Shown in pieces: positions 33,041 through 33,042 of a DNA stretch of 33,042 nucleotides. The number at the start of each line of letters is the position of its first letter. Position 1 is the first letter of the stretch. The notes under the pieces were generated by a model. It was not told where the DNA came from. It did no database searches and saw nothing but the letters and a program-made list of their open reading frames with translations. The position numbers and the translations under genes are program-made. Origin of the DNA: Gammaproteobacteria bacterium (GTDB lineage Bacteria; Pseudomonadota; Gammaproteobacteria; Arenicellales; Poriferihabitantaceae); the NCBI GenBank assembly GCA_011523765.1, contig WTGA01000165.1, forward strand, positions 1 through 33,042. Direction: 5' to 3'.

Positions 33041-33042
33041 CT

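Noticed and set aside
1-33042. tRNA, rRNA, CRISPR, insertion sequence, prophage or integron
   Set aside because: Reading of the gaps showed no tRNA-like TpsiC motifs, spaced direct repeats, transposase or integrase frames.

Overview
The window is GC-rich bacterial chromosome. It most resembles a gammaproteobacterium: the blocks hisB-hisH-hisA-hisF-hisI-tatA-tatB, smg-topA, def-fmt-rsmB-trkA-trkH and msbA-lpxK-kdsB are classic gammaproteobacterial neighbourhoods, and LpxK, KdsB, MsbA and a TolC-type porin show a lipopolysaccharide-bearing outer membrane. The species cannot be named from this sequence alone. The demethylation and ABC-transport genes on the right would suit a marine or host-associated heterotroph, but that is inference. 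No rRNA, tRNA, CRISPR array, transposase or integrase was found.

Layout, left to right. (1) 1-4153, minus strand: the late histidine pathway (hisB, H, A, F, I) runs into the twin-arginine translocase genes tatA and tatB; tatB is cut by the left edge. hisE, usually between hisI and tatA, is missing. (2) 4154-4854: 701 bp without a gene but with two strong inverted repeats. (3) 4855-7794, plus strand: smg and topA. (4) 7876-11578, minus strand: a tightly packed run of ilvA, an unidentified small gene, a 4'-phosphopantetheinyl transferase and a DegT-type aminotransferase. (5) 11805-13801, plus strand: a Pcm-like methyltransferase and a TolC-family outer-membrane protein. (6) 13831-19560, minus strand: def-fmt-rsmB-trkA-trkH, behind a good sigma-70 promoter. 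(7) 19894-23415, minus strand: msbA-lpxK-kdsB for lipid A core export and assembly.

(8) 24022-32968 is the accessory part and the most interesting. A polyamine-type ABC importer (ATPase, two permeases, binding protein; minus strand) is divergent from a non-pyrrolysine MttB-superfamily methyltransferase (plus strand). Converging on the latter is an operon of a GFA-domain protein, a RamA-like 2Fe-2S/ASKHA corrinoid-activating protein and a GNAT acetyltransferase. Together they look like uptake and corrinoid-dependent demethylation of a methylated or quaternary amine. The corrinoid carrier protein and the methyl-acceptor enzyme are not in the window. The binding protein appears to have lost one of the acidic residues that polyamine binders use, which fits a substrate other than a polyamine.

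Most gene calls rest on clear family motifs. Start sites, promoters and hairpins were found by eye and are less certain.
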